Below are positions 28,578-37,842 of a stretch of 64,000 bases of DNA, in pieces. Position numbers and translations under genes: made by a program. The notes under the pieces were generated by a model, which was not told the origin of the DNA, ran no database searches, and saw only the letters and a list, made by a program, of their open reading frames with translations. The stretch spans positions 1-64,000 of the forward strand of contig CAYYPW010000013.1 of assembly GCA_964473645.1 (NCBI GenBank), given 5' to 3'. The stretch comes from HdN1 sp964473645. Its GTDB lineage: Bacteria > Pseudomonadota > Gammaproteobacteria > Pseudomonadales > Ketobacteraceae. The stretch's first letter is position 1. Every line of letters begins with the position of its first letter.

Positions 28578-29114
28578 TTAGAAAAAACTCTGTTCGATGG
28601 TGATGATGTCGCCTGGATTGACCCGCGTGTTCATATCAGCGGATTTCTGCTGGTTCGGCGAATTCTCAGGGATGACATATATTTTGCTGGTAGATGCGCG
28701 TTCGGTGAGACCACCCGCAAGCGAAATGGCCTTGCGTATGGTCAAACCAGGCTCATAAGAAAAACCGCCTGGCTTTTTCACCTCACCATTCACATAGAAT
28801 TGGCGATAACCGAGGATCGTCACGCTGACTTTCGGATCGAGCAGGTAATCACCTTTCAGCCCGTTGACGATAAACGTCTGCAATTGCCCCAGCGTTCGCC
28901 CTGCCACCTGAATCTGTCCCAGAAACGGGTAGGAAATCGTGCCGGAATCGGTGATTCGTGCTTCAAGTGTCAAGTCGTCTTCGCCGTAAACCTGAATACG
29001 GATCAGGTCGCCTGACCCCAGTTGGTAACTTGCATCTTCGGCATTGGCTTGAACGCTCATCAATCCAGTAAACAACACAACGAGCCAGAGCAGGGTGCGC
29101 AGTGATTTTTCCAT
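28578..29114 (-). CDS. Polysaccharide export protein, short Wza-like
   Basis: 178 residues from the ATG at 29114 (MEKSLRTLLW, with AAGGAC upstream); a longer frame exists but adds no signal peptide. A signal peptide ends near VQANA, followed by the Poly_export domain (YQLGSGDLIRIQVYGEDDL) and one SLBB domain (YVNGEVKKPGGFSYEPGLT). No lipobox cysteine and no C-terminal membrane-spanning helix is seen, unlike full-length Wza, so it probably forms a periplasmic collar and needs another outer-membrane protein. Confidence 0.88.
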   Translation of the reverse strand: MEKSLRTLLWLVVLFTGLMSVQANAEDASYQLGSGDLIRIQVYGEDDLTLEARITDSGTISYPFLGQIQVAGRTLGQLQTFIVNGLKGDYLLDPKVSVTILGYRQFYVNGEVKKPGGFSYEPGLTIRKAISLAGGLTERASTSKIYVIPENSPNQQKSADMNTRVNPGDIITIEQSFF

Positions 29115-29151
29115 TGTCCTTACTTCCTCACAATTGACGGTGGCCAGCGCG

Positions 29152-30414
29152 TTACAGACTGGTACGCAGCTGAATACCAGCAACTTCACGCGGGTAATCG
29201 TAGCGCGCTATCGTCGAGTCGTAGCGATCCTTGGTGTAGAACACGCCCAATACCAACCAGCGCCGGAAGGCATAATCCAGATCGAGGTCTACCCGCGTAA
29301 TATCGTCATCACGCCCTTCCGGATCGCGCTCATACGTTTCACTGCTTTGTAGATAGCGAACCCGACTTTCGATGCGCTCGGTCCAGCCATGGCGCCAGTC
29401 GACACCCCAATCGGTTGCATCGATAAAGTCACCTCGGCCACTGCTTTCGTCAGTACGACGCCCCGTCGAAAAGATCACTTCAGAATAACTGCGCGGCTGC
29501 CAGGAAAACTCACCCGACCAACTAGTACCTGCAAAATCCTTACGGTCTGCATCGGCAAAATCCTTGGTGGCATGGCCCACTTTAAACGTGCCGCTGGAGC
29601 TTCCCGCCACCTGCCAGGTCACACCGGCCAGGTAATCGGCATAATCACTGTCGAACGTATCGTCCGCACCGACCAGTGAGGCCGGATCTTTGTCGTAGTT
29701 GATCTCGCCCTGCTTCAATTCCAGCAAACCTTGCAGACTGCCTACCAGACGCCAGTAAAAGGCGGTGGAGGCATAGGTATTGTTCAAATCGTTAAGCTCG
29801 GTAATCTCGCGCATGTTGGCGTAGGATTTATCAGCACTTTTAAGCTCCAGCTCAAAACGGCCTTGCGAGCTGTTGGTCCCATAGGTGTAACGGCTCAACA
29901 CCGACCCTAGGTGAAAGCGCCCCGGCTCTTCCACAAGCTCATTACTGGTTTCCTGCAATATGTATTCGGCGTCACGACGGTCATGATCAATTTGGTAAGC
30001 GCCTTCCAGCAGCAGGTGATGGCGGGGGTCCAGTTCCCAGAGGCCGCGCATGGCAGTGGCGTGATCGATATAATCGTCTTCCTCGCTGCTCTCGACATAA
30101 CCCGCTTCGCCCCGATAATCCAGGCCATACTTGTGCGGGCCACTCAAGATGGCAGATTTTACCTGCAGTGTGGTTGTGCGCACCCAGAATGCCTCCGGGT
30201 TCTCGGCACGGCGATACAGGTTATCGTCATAGTGCTGGGCCACCGCCAACGTGGGCTCCACCTCGATCCCGGCCAGATTGACCGTGGCGGGGTCCAACAC
30301 ATCTGCCTGTGCGGATGTCGCTGCGCTGATCGCACAGATCAGCGCAAGTCGGGAGGGGCTCAGCCCTGGTTGACGAGCATTACCCTGCTTCGAGAAAGTC
30401 CTTGTGTTTGACAT
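29152..30414 (-). CDS. Outer-membrane beta-barrel protein of exopolysaccharide locus (BBP2_2/EpsL-like)
   Basis: 420 residues with a signal peptide (ending near SAQA) and alternating aromatic/polar strands to the end, as in the putative beta-barrel porin 2 family found in exopolysaccharide loci. It lies between the beta-helix gene and the short export protein gene. Because the Wza-like protein here lacks an outer-membrane helix, this barrel is a candidate for the outer-membrane pore or anchor (inference). Confidence 0.8.
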   Translation of the reverse strand: MSNTRTFSKQGNARQPGLSPSRLALICAISAATSAQADVLDPATVNLAGIEVEPTLAVAQHYDDNLYRRAENPEAFWVRTTTLQVKSAILSGPHKYGLDYRGEAGYVESSEEDDYIDHATAMRGLWELDPRHHLLLEGAYQIDHDRRDAEYILQETSNELVEEPGRFHLGSVLSRYTYGTNSSQGRFELELKSADKSYANMREITELNDLNNTYASTAFYWRLVGSLQGLLELKQGEINYDKDPASLVGADDTFDSDYADYLAGVTWQVAGSSSGTFKVGHATKDFADADRKDFAGTSWSGEFSWQPRSYSEVIFSTGRRTDESSGRGDFIDATDWGVDWRHGWTERIESRVRYLQSSETYERDPEGRDDDITRVDLDLDYAFRRWLVLGVFYTKDRYDSTIARYDYPREVAGIQLRTSL

Positions 30415-30429
30415 CGTTCCACTGCCTGT

Positions 30430-31752
30430 TCAATGTGACTGTAATTTCATGCTCGGCGCCGGCGCTACCACCGGGCCTTGCGGCAATCGTTTCAACGCGG
30501 ACAAGACACCGTCGCCGCATTCGCTGACCCATTCCTCGTTTCCGACATAAACCTGCCCCCTGTCAAACTGCACAGAAGAACGTTCCTCTGGCGTTGGCCC
30601 ATGGCGCAGGTCGCAGATGCGAACGGCCTTGGTGTTGGCAAAAGTTGAGTCGTTAAACCGCATGCCTGCCTGGTAAAGGTGGATATAAGCCACGTTTGAC
30701 CCAAAGGCCATACAATGACTGCATGTATAGGTATCATACGTCCACATTTTGTATGCATAGCGTGTCAGGGCACCGCCCATGGCATGCACATTTTGCAAAC
30801 TGACGTGGTTGGCCTTCATGTCAAAATCGGCATCACCGCTATTGGCGACCCGCACATTTTCTATGAAGATCTCATCGGGCACACCTTCTTTATGATCGGC
30901 CTCGATGCCATCGCCCTGTTGGAAATTCTCACCACAGGAACCAATGTTGTTTTCGATCACGCTGTTACGAATATGCACTCTTTTCACTCCGGCCAATAGT
31001 TGAATGCCCCCCTTGAAGCAATCGCTTTTGGCCTGGTTGTGGGCGCCATCGATCTGCAGGTGATCGAGCAGAAAATCAGACGATTGATTGCCCGCCAGAC
31101 GCACTCCGACTCGGTAATACCCTTTGATGTTCGAATCCCTGACAATCACGCGTGTAACTGGCCTGGTAGAATCACGATCAATCACAACACAGCTGTGCAC
31201 GTCGACGGCGTTGATCTTTTCGATCAGCACATTATCCACCACCGCATATTTGTAGGTCTTGACACAAAACCCGGTTCTTTCAAACCCCAGACCCCGCACC
31301 ACAACATTGCCGCTGCCCAACCGGATACCCGAAGCCATGCCGGACTCGGTCGCGAAATCAAAGTTTCCGCGTATCACCGCCCCCTCACTGCCTTCCAGAA
31401 TAAACAGCGTGCTGCTGGAGGGTGCGCGCACAATCAACGTTACCGCCAGCGGGTACACGCCCGGCAGGAATTTTACCTTAGTGGACTCGCGCGCGTCATA
31501 GACAAGTTCCTGCAGCGCGGCGAATCCCATGGCATTGGTTTCGCTGCTACCATCCGCGCTGCCTCGCCCCTCGGGAGCAAGAAAGTAGGTTTTCGCAGAC
31601 GCCTCCATAGCGGCATACGGCCACTCCAACTCAGCCGCTCGCCCGACCGCGGCCAACCAGGTTGCACAACTTATCAGAACCAAGACTCTGGCCAGAAACA
31701 CGATTCTGGCCTTAGACACGTACAAAGGGCGCATTGCTGTTTTGATAGCCAT
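30430..31752 (-). CDS. Secreted right-handed beta-helix protein
   Basis: 440 residues from the ATG at 31752, chosen for AAGGAG seven bases upstream and the signal peptide that follows (VLVLISCATWLAAVGRAAE). The body shows repeated short parallel beta-helix turns (VVVRGLGFERTG, VDNVLIEKIN, VIVRDSNIKG, VHIRNSVIENN, IFIENVRVANS). Such proteins in polysaccharide loci are lyases, epimerases or hydrolases trimming polymer in the periplasm. The catalytic residues are not identifiable by eye. It contains several cysteines that may form disulfides. Confidence 0.82.
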   Translation of the reverse strand: MAIKTAMRPLYVSKARIVFLARVLVLISCATWLAAVGRAAELEWPYAAMEASAKTYFLAPEGRGSADGSSETNAMGFAALQELVYDARESTKVKFLPGVYPLAVTLIVRAPSSSTLFILEGSEGAVIRGNFDFATESGMASGIRLGSGNVVVRGLGFERTGFCVKTYKYAVVDNVLIEKINAVDVHSCVVIDRDSTRPVTRVIVRDSNIKGYYRVGVRLAGNQSSDFLLDHLQIDGAHNQAKSDCFKGGIQLLAGVKRVHIRNSVIENNIGSCGENFQQGDGIEADHKEGVPDEIFIENVRVANSGDADFDMKANHVSLQNVHAMGGALTRYAYKMWTYDTYTCSHCMAFGSNVAYIHLYQAGMRFNDSTFANTKAVRICDLRHGPTPEERSSVQFDRGQVYVGNEEWVSECGDGVLSALKRLPQGPVVAPAPSMKLQSH

Positions 31753-31789
31753 GCCGATCTCCTTTTGGTGTGGGTCAACGTTGAGCGCC

Positions 31790-32896
31790 CTAACGGGAAA
31801 TTCGCTCAATGAGCTGACGATAGCTTTCTGACGTAGCATCCCAGCTGTAATGCTGAGCAACGATTTGTTGCATTTTTTGGCCACAGGCGCGGCGTCGCTC
31901 CGGACTGCCACAATATTCCGCCAGGCGGTTGGCCAGTGCATCGACATTATCCGCCTCGAACAATACGTCCGGCTCACGCAGAACAACATCGCTATTGGCA
32001 TCGACATCGGCGCACAGCACACAGCGGCCACGATTCATCGCGGCCAGCAGGCTGTTCGACATCCCCTCCAGTATGGAGGGCAGTACAAATATTGCACAGT
32101 GTCGCATTAACGGATCAAGGGTGTCCTTAGTCACATGCCCGACAAACTTCACACCGTCACAGGCCAAGTCATCGAGTTGCTGGCGATACTCTGGTGATTT
32201 GCATTGCCCTCCTGCAATCACCAGCGGCAAACGGGTTTCAGCCGGTAATTGGCGATACGCCTGGAGCAGTACATGTAAACGCTTTACCGGATCGAGGCGT
32301 GCCGCGAACAACAGATAACTGTCTGGTTTTAAACCCAACTCCGCCAATACCTTGTCATCACCGGCGGCGGCATCGGTAGCCCCGTTGGGAATGTAGTGCA
32401 GCCCACGCGCCTCGCCGTTGTAGTAGCGATACATCTCCAAACTGTTGACGGTACAGCTGTGAGCGACATTGAGTGCGCTGTACTCGCCCAATCGCAATAC
32501 GCTCGCGCTGACGGCCCCCCACTTGTCGCGCTTGCTGTCTATCGCACGCAAGGCGGCAATCACCCGAACCCCCATCAGCCGCGCAAAAATGGACAACAAG
32601 CTCGGCCCGGAAGCAAATAGCAACAATACTTTGGGGCGGCGCATCACCAACGCATACAGGCAATTAACGAATGCCAATACCGCGTTGCCCTTGAAACGGG
32701 AAAACACCGTCGGGGCGCCTATCGCAACAAGCCCTGGCTTGATCTGCTCTTTGGAAAACCCACTCGCACTGCCCTGGCCATAAACATCGACCTCCAGCCC
32801 AGCGGATGCCAATCGCGATGAGATCTCGCGAATCGCGTTCTCAACGCCACCATAATTGGAATGGAAGCCGCGACCACCCACAAATGCGATTTTCAA
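31790..32896 (-). CDS. GT4-family glycosyltransferase with altered EX7E motif
   Basis: 368 residues of GT-B fold: N-terminal GGRGFHSNYGGVENAIRE, a middle linker, and a C-terminal donor domain with FAARLDPVKRLHVLL. The EX7E motif reads E277-GMSNSLL-A285, so the second glutamate that normally contacts the nucleotide sugar is alanine. It may use a different donor contact or have reduced activity. Its start overlaps the polymerase gene by 4 bp. It should add one sugar of the repeat unit on the cytoplasmic face. Confidence 0.87.
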   Translation of the reverse strand: MKIAFVGGRGFHSNYGGVENAIREISSRLASAGLEVDVYGQGSASGFSKEQIKPGLVAIGAPTVFSRFKGNAVLAFVNCLYALVMRRPKVLLLFASGPSLLSIFARLMGVRVIAALRAIDSKRDKWGAVSASVLRLGEYSALNVAHSCTVNSLEMYRYYNGEARGLHYIPNGATDAAAGDDKVLAELGLKPDSYLLFAARLDPVKRLHVLLQAYRQLPAETRLPLVIAGGQCKSPEYRQQLDDLACDGVKFVGHVTKDTLDPLMRHCAIFVLPSILEGMSNSLLAAMNRGRCVLCADVDANSDVVLREPDVLFEADNVDALANRLAEYCGSPERRRACGQKMQQIVAQHYSWDATSESYRQLIERISR

Positions 32897-34287
32897 ATCA
32901 ACCCTCCTTGGGGCGCGGTCTGCTGCGTCAGGTTTTGTGAATACACGTCAAGCGTCACCGGGGCCCGTGGATCACCCTCTCGGGTGGCAACCACCACCGC
33001 TAGCTTTAATTCCCATACGAGGGCACACAATATTGCGAACAAGCTCATACCTTCGACCTGCCATAACGGCATGGTGCCCAAGTTCATGACCAAAAAACCG
33101 AAAAAACACAAAAACAGCATGGCGCTATAGGTCGTCAGCGTACCGCTGAAACAACGCGCCATATTGCCAAGAAAAAAGTAAATCAGCGCACCACAACCGA
33201 TAATGCCCAGTTCATAGAGGTACGACACAAAGGTATTGTGCGCATACCGGTGGAAATGATGCTCCCACGAATCTGCTCCGAGGCCGATCAGGTGCTGAAC
33301 AAAACTGCTATCCAGATAAGCATCGACATACTGACTCCACAGGTATACACGCGCAGAGAAGTAGTCTTGCTCCAAATCGGTGTAGTAAATCGGCGCCTTG
33401 ATCAGCTCACCCATGGAATCAAGCACCGTGCCAATCTCGGCAAATCGGTCAATGACTGCCCGCACATCCAACGAGGCCAGTAGCAACAAGCCGACCATTC
33501 CCACCATCATGGTCGCAACTTTAGCGAGCGGCATACCATTGCGAACGAAACGGAAGTAGAGGTAACCCAGCAAGGGAACCAGCATGGTCAAGATGTTGGT
33601 GCGGTAGTTGGTCAATGCCACTTCCACCGCCAACAGCAACGGAACAAAGGCCCACCAGCGTTCAGTACGCGGCCGACACATCTGCCTTAACGCCGCTATC
33701 ATGAGCGCCGAAATCAAAATGCCAGAGAACACTGCCTCATGGTAATAACCGCCGACATAACTCACTGAACCATCGTTTTCGGTGGCTTTACTGTGTCGTA
33801 ACACGATCGACAGCAACTGCAGCACCACCGGAATACTGAAACTCAGCAGTAATTTTTCCAACACCACGGCACGCCCGGCCCGAATTACCGATTCATAGGT
33901 GGCCAGCACGATCACAATGAAAAATAGCCACTTAAGAAGCGACTGAATGGAATCGCCCAAGGTACCGTTATAAAGCGCCCCCAACAGCGTCAGGCCAATC
34001 AACACATGCACCGGTAACAAAAAGCGCAATCGCAATAGACGGCGGTCAATGAGCAGAAAACCGACCGCAATGATAAACAGCGAGTAAAGGGCATTGATCG
34101 AAAAGGGCCCCACGACTGCAGGCACAGTGACGGGGTGAAAGGCCGACAACATCAGTCGAAAGAAGACCGCCAGCACCACAAACACCAGAATGCGCGGCAC
34201 CGGCTGTCGACGTAATTCATGGGAAACCCAAAGCAAACACCCGGCGGAGGCTACCGCCGCCACCCCAAGCCAAGCGGTTGGAGACAT
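32893..34287 (-). CDS. O-antigen/exopolysaccharide polymerase, Wzy-like
   Basis: 464-residue inner-membrane protein with ten or more hydrophobic segments and a large hydrophilic periplasmic loop (about residues 305-360) of the O-antigen ligase/polymerase superfamily, including the WEHHFHRYAHNTFVSYLYELG stretch typical of this family's catalytic loop. It would polymerise lipid-linked repeat units. Three bases separate it from the upstream glycosyltransferase gene and it overlaps the downstream one by 4 bp, indicating one operon. Confidence 0.86.
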   Translation of the reverse strand: MSPTAWLGVAAVASAGCLLWVSHELRRQPVPRILVFVVLAVFFRLMLSAFHPVTVPAVVGPFSINALYSLFIIAVGFLLIDRRLLRLRFLLPVHVLIGLTLLGALYNGTLGDSIQSLLKWLFFIVIVLATYESVIRAGRAVVLEKLLLSFSIPVVLQLLSIVLRHSKATENDGSVSYVGGYYHEAVFSGILISALMIAALRQMCRPRTERWWAFVPLLLAVEVALTNYRTNILTMLVPLLGYLYFRFVRNGMPLAKVATMMVGMVGLLLLASLDVRAVIDRFAEIGTVLDSMGELIKAPIYYTDLEQDYFSARVYLWSQYVDAYLDSSFVQHLIGLGADSWEHHFHRYAHNTFVSYLYELGIIGCGALIYFFLGNMARCFSGTLTTYSAMLFLCFFGFLVMNLGTMPLWQVEGMSLFAILCALVWELKLAVVVATREGDPRAPVTLDVYSQNLTQQTAPQGGLI

Positions 34288-34290
34288 GAA

Positions 34291-35517
34291 CTACCCCCGC
34301 CCTTGGTCAGCAGGCGCCAACTGCGGATTGATCACGGCAGCATAACGCGCGATGGCATTCGCTACCGAAAAATGGCTGGCGCGCTCGCGGGCGCCCCCGG
34401 CCAGTGCAGCTTGCAGGGGGGCATTCGAGAACAGCTGCTGCAATGCACTCGCCAGTGCATCAACATCGCCGGTGGGCACCAGCAAGCCATACTTGGCCTT
34501 AAAGACACCGCTAATTTGTGGCATTACCAAATCATCCAGAATTTCGGCTGCGCCATTGCAATTGGTGGAGATGACAGGGCGCCCCACCGCCATGGCTTCC
34601 ACCAGGCTGTTGGGGAAGCCTTCTTGATCGGAACTCAATACGAACACGGACGCTTTTGCCATGACCGGATAGGGATTGGACAAAAAGCCAGGGAACACCA
34701 CACGATCAGCCACCCCCAGTTCCGCTGCCAACGCCTGCAGTTCGGCCAACTTGGGGCCCTCACCCAGGATCACCAGGTGCTGCGCAAACCGACCCGACGC
34801 ATACGCCCTGATAAGAATATCAAACCGTTTGATATTGACCAGCCGCCCGACCGCGAGAATATACCCCTGCTCGATAACCGACGCAGGCAAGTTGGCACAA
34901 GGCTGTTCCGCCAGCTGATTGACTTTATTGATGTCACAGGGATTGTGAATAACGGTGATCTTATCTGCCGGAACACGATAATCCATCACTAAGCTGTTCT
35001 TGATCCCGCCAGACACCGCAATGATACCATTGGCACGCGGATAAAGCTGGCTCACCAGCCATTTCTTGGCCCAACCGGCAAGGCCACCGCCTAAACGGCT
35101 ATTGGTGTCACTACGCTCGCTGATAATGCTGCGATAGCCATAGAAGCCCGCCAATGCTGCGGCCAGATAGTTGGCGCGGGTCAGAAAACTCACCACAAGG
35201 TCAGGCCGGTGGTTGTCGAGATAACGCTTCAATCGCAGGGCGCTATCGAGAAATTTGCCGTTGCTGCCCAAACATATCACATTGATACCACTGGCAATTT
35301 CATAACGGCGAGGCTTGTCGTCAAGCAGCACGACCCGGATTTCGGCACCCTGCAAATGAGGTTGGACAGCATTCACCAACGTGGAGAAGACGCGTTCGGC
35401 GCCACCCCCTTCCAACGAGTTGATGAGAAAGAGCACACGCTTGACAGCAACAGCAGGCGCAGTGGCAGAGGCCACTGCGGTGGAGATAGGACTTTGATCG
35501 AACTGCATTACAAACAA
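34291..35517 (-). CDS. GT4-family glycosyltransferase
   Basis: 408 residues, GT-B fold. The acceptor half starts RVLFLINSLEGGGAERVF, and the donor half has VGRLVNIKRFDILI and LGEGP. The EX7E motif is intact (E299-GFPNSLV-E307), followed by AMAVGRPVIST. It is a retaining cytoplasmic enzyme of exopolysaccharide assembly. The first about 20 residues are low-complexity Ala/Ser and may be an over-extended start; no better ribosome-binding site was evident downstream. Confidence 0.9.
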   Translation of the reverse strand: MFVMQFDQSPISTAVASATAPAVAVKRVLFLINSLEGGGAERVFSTLVNAVQPHLQGAEIRVVLLDDKPRRYEIASGINVICLGSNGKFLDSALRLKRYLDNHRPDLVVSFLTRANYLAAALAGFYGYRSIISERSDTNSRLGGGLAGWAKKWLVSQLYPRANGIIAVSGGIKNSLVMDYRVPADKITVIHNPCDINKVNQLAEQPCANLPASVIEQGYILAVGRLVNIKRFDILIRAYASGRFAQHLVILGEGPKLAELQALAAELGVADRVVFPGFLSNPYPVMAKASVFVLSSDQEGFPNSLVEAMAVGRPVISTNCNGAAEILDDLVMPQISGVFKAKYGLLVPTGDVDALASALQQLFSNAPLQAALAGGARERASHFSVANAIARYAAVINPQLAPADQGRG

Positions 35518-35524
35518 ACCTTGA

Positions 35525-36922
35525 TCAATACGCGTTACTGCCGGTGAAGCCGCGGAAAGCCGTCAGAAACACGATTTTGATGTCCAGCCACAAAGACCAT
35601 TCACGAATGTAGGCCAGATCGAATTCGATACGCTTTTCCATCTTGTCGAGCGTGTCGGTTTCACCTCTCCAGCCATTGATCTGGGCCCAACCGGTGATGC
35701 CGGGTTTGACCTTGTGACGGAGCATGTAACCGCTGATCTGGCGACGATAATGCTCGTTGTGCGCCACGGCATGTGGGCGCGGCCCCACGATAGACATGCT
35801 GCCGTCGAGCACATTGAAAAACTGTGGAAGCTCATCCAACGACGATTTGCGCAGAAAGGCCCCAAAAGGAGTAATACGCGAGTCGCCCTTGGTCGCTTGT
35901 TTGACTTCGGCGCCATTATCCATGGTACGCATCGAGCGGAATTTCCAGACTTTGATCTTTTTGCCATCCAGACCGTAACGATCCTGCTTGAAGAACACCG
36001 GGCCGGGCGAGGTTAGCTTGATTCCCAGGGCAATCAATAACATGGGAATCGACACCAACATCAGGATCAACGACGCCAGCACAAGATCTTCGGCACGCTT
36101 GAGCCAGTTACCCAAGCCGTTGAGCGGGGTGTCATAGATGCTTAGCGTCTGCATATTGCCCACTTCATGCCAGCGTGCGTGCAATACACGGCTGATATAG
36201 AAGTTGGGCACAATATGTACGTTTACCGTGGTATCCGCGCAGCGCTCAAGAATTTCGACGATACGCTCTTCGGCACGCAGAGGCATGGCGACATAGAGTA
36301 GATCCACTTCATTGCTGTGGGCAAAGCTGATGGCATCATCGATATTACCCAACATGGAAGAGCGCCAGTTGCCATCGATGCGATCGGTTGAACGATCGTC
36401 AAAAAAGCCCAACAGACTAATGCCATGCTGTGGATTGGCAATAATGTTCTGCGCGAGTTCAATACCACTATCGGTGACACCAATGATGGCAGCGGTGCGT
36501 GAATTCAGACCTTTACGACGCACCTGGTGCAAAAACTTGCGAAAACAGATGCGCCACCCGCACAACGAACCCCATACCAGCGTGGCCCAGATCGCCACCA
36601 GCTCACGCGAAAAATTGGTCGCCGGGTAGAAGAAAAACACTACTAGCAGCAGGGCCAACACTACCGCCCAGCTGATTGACGCAGTTTGAATGATGGCGCG
36701 CAGGCCGGAAGTACGCCAGGAACGGTACAGCTCGAAACTTTCTGCGGCGATCAGGAACGCGCTCGCACTGGCAATGCCCAACAGCGCTACCGATTGATTG
36801 ATAACAACGCCAATGTACCGGCAAGCCACCAGCAACGCGCCCAGAATGATAAAAAAATCAATGAGACGGTAAAGAGTTGAAAAATGCTCTTGATGAGAGC
36901 GGATAAAGCCTTTCTTGCTCAT
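35525..36922 (-). CDS. Undecaprenyl-phosphate sugar phosphotransferase, WcaJ-like
   Basis: 465 residues from the ATG at 36922 (MSKKGFIRSH, with AGGAAG upstream); a longer frame adds 45 residues without family sequence. Four or five N-terminal membrane segments, a central Rossmann-like CoA_binding_3 domain (AAIIGVTDSGIELAQNI) and a C-terminal polyprenyl-phosphate transferase domain (FKQDRYGLDGKKI, DELPQFFNVL, MSIVGPRP). It starts repeat-unit synthesis by loading glucose-1-phosphate or a similar sugar phosphate on undecaprenyl phosphate. It is the first gene of the leftward operon. Confidence 0.94.
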   Translation of the reverse strand: MSKKGFIRSHQEHFSTLYRLIDFFIILGALLVACRYIGVVINQSVALLGIASASAFLIAAESFELYRSWRTSGLRAIIQTASISWAVVLALLLVVFFFYPATNFSRELVAIWATLVWGSLCGWRICFRKFLHQVRRKGLNSRTAAIIGVTDSGIELAQNIIANPQHGISLLGFFDDRSTDRIDGNWRSSMLGNIDDAISFAHSNEVDLLYVAMPLRAEERIVEILERCADTTVNVHIVPNFYISRVLHARWHEVGNMQTLSIYDTPLNGLGNWLKRAEDLVLASLILMLVSIPMLLIALGIKLTSPGPVFFKQDRYGLDGKKIKVWKFRSMRTMDNGAEVKQATKGDSRITPFGAFLRKSSLDELPQFFNVLDGSMSIVGPRPHAVAHNEHYRRQISGYMLRHKVKPGITGWAQINGWRGETDTLDKMEKRIEFDLAYIREWSLWLDIKIVFLTAFRGFTGSNAY

Positions 36923-37842
36923 AATCTTTCTTCCTGCACTTCCTGATCTCGAAGACTCAGCAAATCCGTCAGTTACAAAAATAGCCTTGATCAAAGCCAA
37001 ACTTTCTGTCCGACAGCATCGCACCGAGACCGCTGACAACGCGGGGACAATGTACATTCACCTATTGAGGCGATTCAAGGCAGAATGCACGGCCATTGTG
37101 TTGCAATTTTGTATTACAAATATCTTGCCACTTCGGAAATGCGCCCCCTCGAACCAACGGCAGGGGGCCCGCAAGCCAAGCGTTATACCTGCATACCGGT
37201 TAGCGCCGCCCCTTGGCAGAGCAATATCTGTACAGATCGCATCACAACAGTGCGCCATCCCTGACAAATTGAGTGTCGATGCCTTTTACAGCTATTTACC
37301 GACCATAATCTCAACACCGCTGCAGCGCTGTCTTTTCGACGGTTGCGGCCAAATGCTCTGCAAAAAACCGTCCAACAATCGACTAATTGCGATCACTGTA
37401 AAAATTACCGATTTTTTTGCTTGGCGACAGGCAGTAATTTAGAGAAGCAGCCCATCGGACTGTCACTTTCGGGGTAAGCTGCCCATGCGCACCAGGCAAC
37501 CGAGCTAGTTGAATCGCTTGTGATCCCGCACCAAGCCAATAATCCTGCAAAAACAGCGCTTTCCTTCAGCAACCACTGCAATTTGCTATTCAATGCAATA
37601 TTCAGCAGTCATTCAGTTTGTGCAATTTTGTGAATTCACGCAAAAATCGCGCCTTCCACCGGACCATTCCAATTTCGCCGCCGGAGTATAACAACATTCA
37701 CTTTGTATTCAACCGTGAATTTGGCCAGATAAAGACGCACAAAATGTGTTGGTCTGTGCGCTACCGAACCCAACCGCTCACGCATTTTTAATTTAATTAA
37801 CTGAAAATTTACCGCGCCTGAATAATTGACCGTAAATCGTCA
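36923..37842. promoter_or_regulatory. Long upstream region of the exopolysaccharide operon
   Basis: 920 bases without a convincing gene, A+T-richer than its flanks. On the minus strand TGGCAAGATATTTGTA (37130-37115) resembles a sigma-54 -24/-12 element but has GT where the -12 GC is expected. The length fits an extended regulatory leader. A 62-codon frame with a TTG start (37405-37593) was considered and left out. Confidence 0.4.

Noticed and set aside
31753..32031. Longer N-terminus for the beta-helix protein
   Set aside because: It would overlap the glycosyltransferase gene and hide the signal peptide; the ATG at 31752 has AAGGAG in place.
37430..37560. Possible riboswitch-like pairing in the exopolysaccharide leader
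   Set aside because: GGTAAGC- and GGCAACC-type words recalled cyclic di-GMP or glycine riboswitches, but the conserved core bases do not align with either consensus on any strand.
37405..37593. 62-codon frame with a hydrophobic start upstream of the exopolysaccharide operon
   Set aside because: The start is TTG, there is no clear ribosome-binding site, and no family resemblance could be named.
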